Source: Ascarosepion bandense (taxonomy: Eukaryota; Mollusca; Cephalopoda; Sepiida; Sepiidae). Taken from it: a stretch of DNA of 64,000 nt. The notes under the pieces were generated by a model. It searched no databases, had not been told where the DNA came from, and saw only the letters and a list, made by a program, of their open reading frames with translations. Of the stretch, positions 58,011 through 64,000 are shown piece after piece (position 1 is the first letter of the stretch; each line of letters starts with the position of its first letter). The stretch covers positions 197,501-261,500 of the forward strand of contig JBBBDQ010001457.1 in the NCBI GenBank assembly GCA_037127315.1, read 5' to 3'. The translations under genes were made by a program, and so were the position numbers.

Positions 58011-58497
58011 AAATTATTTTAAAAGCTATATTATATATGACGTTTTATATTTGATAACCTTTCCCTTAGACAACATCAGCAGCGTTGAGATGAGATACGT
58101 ACTGCATGGATAACCGCCAATCTGTCATAAAACCCTGCCTCACCACGACAAACGGAAAAATACGGAAAGCCAGTCTACTGATGGGTGGATTTCGTAGGTC
58201 CTTCTGTATAGTGAACTGGCCACCAACAAAAGGGTGTGGTGAATACGAAATAAAAATAACTCTCTTTTTTTCATGATTTTCAAATTCGCGAGCCAGTGAG
58301 TTTTTTTTTTTTTTGAAGAAATGATGTATTTCATATTATTTTTAGTATTTATTGCCAAATGAAAATAGAATGGTTCTTTTGTTATTATTACTTTGCAAAA
58401 TTTTACAAGGCAAGGAAGCAAAGTTGAACTCGTCGGTACCACTCTAAATTTTCTACATTTTCATTTGATGCACATGTTATATCCACTGCACGCACAC
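58011..58497. other. Unassigned sequence
   Basis: A 100-codon minus-strand ORF at 58140-58442 has no recognised motif. Confidence 0.35.
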
Positions 58498-58803
58498 GGA
58501 TATGCGTTGTAGTGCAGTGGATATCGGCTCGGAAAGAGGAGCCGAGTTCGAATTCCAGTTGAATCCATTGTATTCACTTACGCGCAAATACCCTTGGGAA
58601 AGGTATTAATCCGTTTCTTCCTTCCAGTTATAAGTTAAATAACAGGACAGATTGGGTTCTATAGCCTTGGTTGGCAACCAGTCTACCGCAGAAAGCTAAT
58701 GGCAATCTACTGCGGGATAATCTTCTGCCCAGTCAGTCATGTCTCTTTCGAGACATGATCGCCCAAGCGTGTATCACGTATGGCAATTAACTGACTCACT
58801 GAT
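58498..58803 (+). mobile_element. SINE family A
   Basis: Complete unit apart from a short loss before the B box (GGAAAGAGGAGCCGAG). Confidence 0.88.
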
Positions 58804-59205
58804 TGTTTTAAAAATCTCAGTATGTTTCAAAATTAACATGACATAATTTTTCAAATCAGTTTTTCAAGAATATTTTATTCGTATAGTGTTGAAATATGTG
58901 CAGCATATGAAACAATTAAATGAAAGATTTCAACAATTAAATGAAAGACCGAGTTTCTATACAATGCTTAAAGTTCAGCCGCTTACGCTAATGTATTGCT
59001 GTTGGTTATTTTTTAACATGATATATTTGAATACTGGCTTTAGTTTTGACATGGCAATTAAAATCAATAGAGCAAGTACATTTGATTTCAGTCACTTTAA
59101 TTTAGCATTTATACTATACAATTAAAAATTGGGTGATTTCAGTTAATATATTACTTTAGCCAAAAATTTTCACTTGGCAAATTAAGGGAAAATAAAAACA
59201 TTTTT
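58804..59205. other. Unassigned AT-rich sequence
   Basis: An ORF of 79 codons at 58886-59125 contains a short duplicated motif (QLNERFQQLNER) and nothing recognisable. Confidence 0.35.
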
Positions 59206-59762
59206 CTTTTTGGCGGACTTGTACGAATAGAAGTCGGAAAGTGTGACACAAAGATCCGAAGGCGAATTGGCATGGCGAAGGAAGCATTCCAGAAGTTGAG
59301 TAAAGTATTAAGAAACAGAACAATTTTGCTAGAAACAAAGAAGAAAGTATTGGATTGCTACGTGCTGTCAGTTCTTCAATATGGCAGTGAATGCTGGACA
59401 TTATCAAAGATCAAGGAAAAACTTGAAGCATCCGAAATGGATCGAGCATGTGAGCAATGATGAGGTCTTGGAAATGATGGAAACAAAAAGGAAATTAATA
59501 CTGAACATCAGGATGACACAGCTAAAGTTCCTGGGACATGCACTGAGGAAGGCTTGGAGAACCTGATACTAACAGGCCAGATAGAGGGAAAAAGAGACAG
59601 GGGAAAGCAACGGATAACATATTTGAAGGACCTAATCAGGTGGATCATGGAACGAGGGTTGCATGGTGTAACAGGAGAAGGAGTGCTCAGAGCCACCAGG
59701 GATAGGGAAACCTAGAAAGCCATGAAGGGAACAGGGCACATAGAAAAAGGAGTCTACCATCA
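59206..59762 (+). pseudogene. RTE-like LINE, C-terminal part of endonuclease-reverse transcriptase
   Basis: The first frame reads IRRRIGMAKEAFQKLSKVLRNR, KKVLDCYVLSVLQYGSECWTLSK and EKLEASEMD. After a shift, another frame gives NDEVLEMMETKRKL and LKFLGHALRKA. Then come TGQIEGKRDRGKQRI and RATRDRET. This is the standard C-terminal tail of RTE-like endonuclease-reverse transcriptases. Frameshifts break it, and the RT and endonuclease domains are missing. Confidence 0.78.
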
Positions 59763-59837
59763 CCTTTAAATTTGTTGTTTTTCATTTTTTTTTTTTTTAC
59801 TTTTTCAGTGCAGTCTTATCAATTATTACATAAAGTT

Positions 59838-60459
59838 TCCGATTATCAAAACAAATTTGGAAAAATTTCAATATTTAAACAATTGGGGGGGGGGCTCAGT
59901 TTCTCGTACAACGTTATATTAAATCGATCCTCTATTTTGGAACTACTTTGCTTTATTTTTCTGGGACGAGTTGTTACTCTTGTTTTTTGTCTTTTTCAAG
60001 TTTTCTTCAGTTCTTACAATGGCATCTTACTCGGAAACTCCAAGAATGGCTTTATTCAAAAATATTCAGTTGTTGAATATGCGCAAGCAAAAAAGTTAAT
60101 TGCACAGGATCGATTTACTTAAAGGTTATATGTAAAACTGAGCACCCCTCTCCCTAAAATTGTTTAAATGTTGAAAGTTTTACAATTTTTTTTTTTTTTT
60201 TTTTGTCAATCGGAAAGTTTAGGGATTGATCGATAAGATTGTATTGAAAAAGTAAAAAAAAAATGATAATAACAAATTTACAGATGGTGGTAATGTCGTA
60301 CCGGCGAGTGGTATGAAAAACTGAGCCCCCACCACCACCTGAAATTGTTTAAATATTGAAATTTTTCCAAATTTGTTTTTGTCAATCGGAAAGTTTTACT
60401 GAAAAAAGTAAAAAAAAAAAAATTTGAAAAACAACAAATTTACAGGTGCTGGTAGTCTC
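59838..60459. repeat. Two direct copies and one inverted copy of a short repeat
   Basis: 60130-60290 and 60310-60455 share CTGAGC, AAATTGTTTAAAT, GTCAATCGGAAAGTTT and AACAAATTTACAG. 59838-59906 is the reverse complement of the first part of this unit (TTGGAAAAATTTCAATATTT, CAATTGGGGG...CTCAG). This may be a foldback-type DNA transposon. Confidence 0.7.
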
Positions 60460-61529
60460 CTACATGTCCGCCATTTTTTTTTCCTTTATTGAATATATTT
60501 TGTATAACATACGCAATTAACATATATAACATGTAACATATATAACATAGGAATGTGAATAATATAGATATAACATGTAACATATATTTAGCATTTTGTT
60601 CCATTTTGCCATCTTTCAATTGACCTCATAATTCTATATTTCCAGAGCTTTTTATCTTTCGAAACAAAGAACTGTTCTTGGCACTTTTTGCAATTTTCCA
60701 AAGAATTAACATTTTTTTCATTCAGACTGTTCTATAAGAATCGGAATAAATGGTATTCCGAAGAGACAGTATCTACTGAATACAACAGACTAGTAAAAAC
60801 CTCTCAGCCAATCTATAATAATTTTTACCTGTTCACCAAAGTAACTTACGATCTAGGTTTATCCTCATGGAATATTACGTCGGTTCTGTTAAATAATTCC
60901 GAACGCTTTTCATCGATTACTGACTTATTCGTTTAGTTTCCAGGAAATAACTTTTCTATCTCGCCATATGCATATTATCACATTCTTTAAATCAATAGTA
61001 GCCATTGATGGTCCATTACGCTTACTTCATATCTTTTGTTCTATGTTCGTGAATAGTATTTACTTTAGTGTTATGGTTATCTTCGTTGCTACTTGTGTCA
61101 TCTCTCACGACAGACTAACGGATCAGATCTCCCATTCGGTCAGCGAGTACTGCGTCTACCTCCGTCTTGATTTAACTATACGTCTTTTCCTCCTCTAACC
61201 ATGTTACTCTGTGACTGCCCTTACCTAAAAAGCATCCCGAATATTTGAATACGTGGGTATCTTAATTAATCGAGCAGAAACTAATTGTGTTACATTCCCA
61301 CCAGCCGTATACTATAGTGACTTTCACTGGAGATCATTAAAGTCCCTGTATTAGTCTTGTAATCTCTTCAGTATTCTTAATGATTGTACTAAGCTACTGT
61401 CGGGATTGTTTCAATTCTTCCTTAGATTTCAAATTTATCTAATCTTAATCTTTTCACTGTGTGCCAATAATGTTGGATTTCATTTAACATCTTTATATTC
61501 CCCAAGGCTTGCAATACTTTATCGCAGTA

Positions 61530-61530
<1 letters not shown>
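60460..61530. other. Unassigned AT-rich sequence
   Basis: Tandem AACATATATAACATGTAACA-like motifs lie at about 60518-60592. ORFs at 60688-60936 and 60968-61198 show no domain. Confidence 0.4.

Positions 61531-61589
<59 letters not shown>
61531..61589. repeat. (TA)n microsatellite
   Basis: Uninterrupted TA array. Confidence 0.97.
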
Positions 61590-61594
<5 letters not shown>

Positions 61595-62540
61595 GTTCTT
61601 TTGTTTATGGCTATTTTGCTTATTACGACTGGAATGGACGATCTACTTGCATTTCAAATGCATACAGTATTTTATAAGATAGGTTAATGGTCAAATTCCA
61701 ATCCTTTGCATAATTCTCAGTGAATCAACATTTCCTACCCAGTCATGTTTATCTTTGTAGTATTTCTGAATTAATTTCCTTCATTCGCCTATATGATTAG
61801 CCTGTTTTGCCTCTACTTCCACACAGATGAATTATTCTATTGTCTTATCTATCTGGGATCTAATGTAGTTTATTCTAATGTACTTATTCTACACTTCTAT
61901 TAATACGAATTTTGTTTCTTTTTTCAAGTGTCCTCTGCGCAGTTATATTCATAATTACACGGAAATTACTTGCTAATTGGTTTGTTTATCTTTTAAAATC
62001 TCTCTGGAGTTGTTCCTATTTTTAGCTTCTCATTGTTTTAGTTTTCTGATCCAAAATTTTACAAATTATGGTTGTTATAATCAGTGTCTCATTACTCATT
62101 ACTCATTACTCATTCGTGTGTAGTGTTCAAGACTTTTTTATATACACATTCTGAGACATATTTTTTTCTGGAAAACGCTGTCTTGACGAATATTGATGAA
62201 GCTTAACTTCGGTGACCAAATTAAACTGTATAAATTCGGCAGCCTTCACTATGACGGCCATGGCGATTATTCCGAAACATTTGGGGTGGCGATTAAGCTT
62301 TCAAACTTCTGAAATCATATTTCATAAATCATTTTCGTCGGAGACCACTCAACCCGACTTGTTCACAAAAATCAGTTTCACATAAACCTTTCATAATCTT
62401 CTTCATCATCTTCATTGTCTCTTTCGTCGTTCCCGTCATCAACAACAAATACAGTCTGCGACAAACGCCTTTGTCAAAAAACAATGAAGCGGACCCATAT
62501 GAAAAAAATATAATTATATTTTATTTTCCTTTTTTAAAGA
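61590..62540. other. Unassigned sequence
   Basis: A four-fold CATTACT repeat lies at about 62090-62115. Nothing else is recognised. Confidence 0.4.
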
Positions 62541-62585
62541 CATCATCGGTGATTTGCCATGAGTTAGGAGGTTCTTTGGGCAGAA

Positions 62586-62943
62586 GTTATCAGCATCCTT
62601 CCGCATACAGAAAAATACCCAACCGTAAATTCTACTCCAACAGCTTCTTTTCTCGCGCTTCCCGCCTGTGGAACTCCCTTCCACAAGTCTGCTTTCCTGA
62701 CAGTTACAATCTCCAGGTGTTTAAATGTAGGGTCAATAGACACCTCCTATCACACTAACTCCCAACTATTCTCACAACACTCTCATCTACCCAACCCTCA
62801 TTCTCGGTATCCTTACACGCCTATCACCCACCCTCTGTCATTTCCTATATTTGATCTGCCTTTCTCCTCTCTACGTAGCCCCCTGCACAGTAGTGGCAGT
62901 GACATGCCTTGCTCGGGGTGAAACGCTTATTAAAAAAAAATAA
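62586..62943 (+). pseudogene. Non-LTR retrotransposon C-terminus and 3' UTR
   Basis: The frame ending at 62758 reads KFYSNSFFSRASRLWNSLPQV, SYNLQVFKCRVNRHLLS, then a stop. The 3' UTR carries ACCCTCATTCTCGGTATC and CCTATATTTGATCTGCC. It ends CGTAGCCCCCTGCACAGTAG...GCTCGGGGTGAAACG and an A-rich run. This is the best-preserved 3' end of the family at 19361 and 44282. The RT is missing by truncation. Confidence 0.78.
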
Positions 62944-63181
62944 AAAAAATAAAAAATCTCCCAAAGGGCACTTGAATTTGTAAACTATCTTGGCTTTTTG
63001 CAAAACCGTGGGAGAAGAATCTTTGCTAATAATTGAATCGGATATACTAGATTTAGAGTAGAATTGTATTTTTACCTTAGTAGTAGAAATCATGTATTTG
63101 GGATGGGAGCACAACTTTCTTTAAAATATTCTTAAAAGTAAGTCATTTTTTGTTTAATTTTAAATTTGCTTTTATGCTTCC

Positions 63182-63545
63182 AGTTCACACTCAACCCACG
63201 TGTATTGAACGGGTGAAGAGGCTCATCTCTTGTTTCTATTTTAGGATGTGGTTTCCGGTTTTTCTCTTTTCCAATCTTTTCACTCTTTTTTTATTATTTT
63301 TTTTTTTCAATTGGAGTAGATAGATTTTCAATTGGAGTAGATAGATTTTCAATTGGAGTAGATAGACTAAACTATCGCCTGGTTCACACTCCACCCACGT
63401 CTATTGAACGGGTGATGAGGCTCATCCCTTGTTTCATCTCATGTGGTTTCCGGCTTTCTCTTTTCCAATCTTTTCACTCTTACGTAGCCCCCTGCGCATC
63501 AGTGGCGTTTTCTCCTTGCTTGGGGTGATATGATTAAAAAAACAA
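63182..63545 (+). mobile_element. SINE family T, two units in tandem
   Basis: The first unit (63182-63295) has lost its tail. The second has three 21-bp repeats of CAATTGGAGTAGATAGATTTT (63308, 63329, 63350) in its head, then B box GGTTCACACTCC at 63380. Its body and LINE-like tail CGTAGCCCCCTGCGCATCAG end at 63540 with ATTAAAAAAA. Confidence 0.77.
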
Positions 63546-63588
63546 AAAAACAAACAAAAGCCACGACCACCGAAAAAGAAGGTTAGCT

Positions 63589-63630
63589 TCAAGATGATGA
63601 CGTCAAGAACTCGTGACGTCATCATCTTGA
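63589..63630. repeat. Perfect 17-bp palindrome containing two TGACGTCA sites
   Basis: TCAAGATGATGACGTCA (63589-63605) and its exact complement (63614-63630), with 8-bp spacer AGAACTCG. Weaker complementarity extends outwards (GGTTAG / CTAACTT). TGACGTCA is the CREB/ATF consensus; whether it is used is unknown. Confidence 0.92.
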
Positions 63631-63740
63631 GTCCTAACTTTCAACAAGGAAGTCGTCGTTTGTGTATTTAGATTTTTCACGGTGTTTTTAAATTGTTTAT
63701 TTTTTCTTTTAAATATTGCATTAACTTATAAACAAAAACA

Positions 63741-63970
63741 ATGCCGTACAGATGTGTTGTACCTAATTGCAAAGGGTATTATTAAAACGGCCCAAAAGTT
63801 CATGTTTTTTCTTTTCCGAAAGATAAATAATTATGATGTTTGGATTCGTTCTATCACAAAAGAGACGATTTTTTTTCGACTAAGCCCGACTGAAAGAACT
63901 ACTGTTCTCGGTGATGGTTACGTTCAGACTCTTTAAAATCAAAATTAAAAATTACTACTAAAAATTTTAA
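63741..63970 (+). pseudogene. THAP-domain reading frame, broken
   Basis: From ATG 63741: MPYRCVVPNCKG with Cys 5 and Cys 10, an in-frame stop, then VHVFSFPKD. After a frame change comes NNYDVWIRSITKE and RLSPTERTTV. These are the landmarks of a THAP zinc finger (C-x4-C, FPxD, W in the middle). The final Cys-x2-His-Phe is not recognisable. THAP domains open P-element-type transposases as well as host proteins. With the palindrome 110 bp upstream, a transposon remnant is likely. The window ends soon after. Confidence 0.65.
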
Positions 63971-64000
63971 CTGTCGGCTTAACGTCCCTGTCGCGCCATT

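Overview
The window looks like AT-rich nuclear DNA from an invertebrate animal. I infer a mollusc, possibly an octopus-like cephalopod, from the mix of tRNA-derived SINEs, long (TA)n arrays and element families; the species is not proven. I find no host protein-coding gene I can defend. Nearly every readable protein fragment belongs to a transposable element, and no ORF outside elements has a recognisable domain.

Layout. 1-222 is a Penelope-like element (PLE) remnant folded back on itself. It runs straight into a 46-bp satellite (221-6192, 130 units, no net length change) with nested higher-order periods. From 6.5 to 24 kb come SINEs of families A and B, PLE terminal repeats in inverted orientation, a Helitron-like element, an isolated PLE coding remnant, a tRNA-promoter SINE paired with a LINE that shares its 3' tail, and two compact hammerhead ribozyme motifs beside (TA)n arrays (7188-7231 plus, 17118-17161 minus). 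25.07-28.73 kb holds two near-identical copies of a Dong/R4-type non-LTR retrotransposon, both set in (TAA)n tracts: a 5'-truncated copy followed head-to-tail by a longer one. 28.8-33 kb holds a tandem repeat split by SINEs and an older Dong-like relic interrupted by another repeat. 33.7-41.2 kb holds a second ribozyme-type SINE, foldbacks, a third hammerhead-like fold, Helitron-like copies, a hAT-like MITE and two dead TX1-type LINEs. 42.86-43.68 kb is a solo LTR with an exact 5-bp target duplication and an internal hairpin array. 44-58 kb repeats the same families, including a second GIY-YIG lineage, a large foldback inside a Helitron-like copy and a TA-flanked MITE. 59-64 kb has an RTE-like LINE end, another LINE 3' end, its SINE partners, and a broken THAP-domain reading frame next to a 17-bp perfect palindrome.

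How parts relate. Autonomous element remnants (PLE, LINE, Dong/R4) sit beside short elements that seem to depend on them, such as the SINE sharing a LINE tail and the ribozyme repeats beside PLE pieces. Many PLE, ribozyme, Helitron-like and foldback boundaries coincide with (TA)n arrays. The strongest points for follow-up are the tRNA-promoter/hammerhead repeat, the satellite's nested periods and the tandem Dong/R4 pair. No homology search, folding program or alignment tool was used; family names rest on motif recognition by eye.
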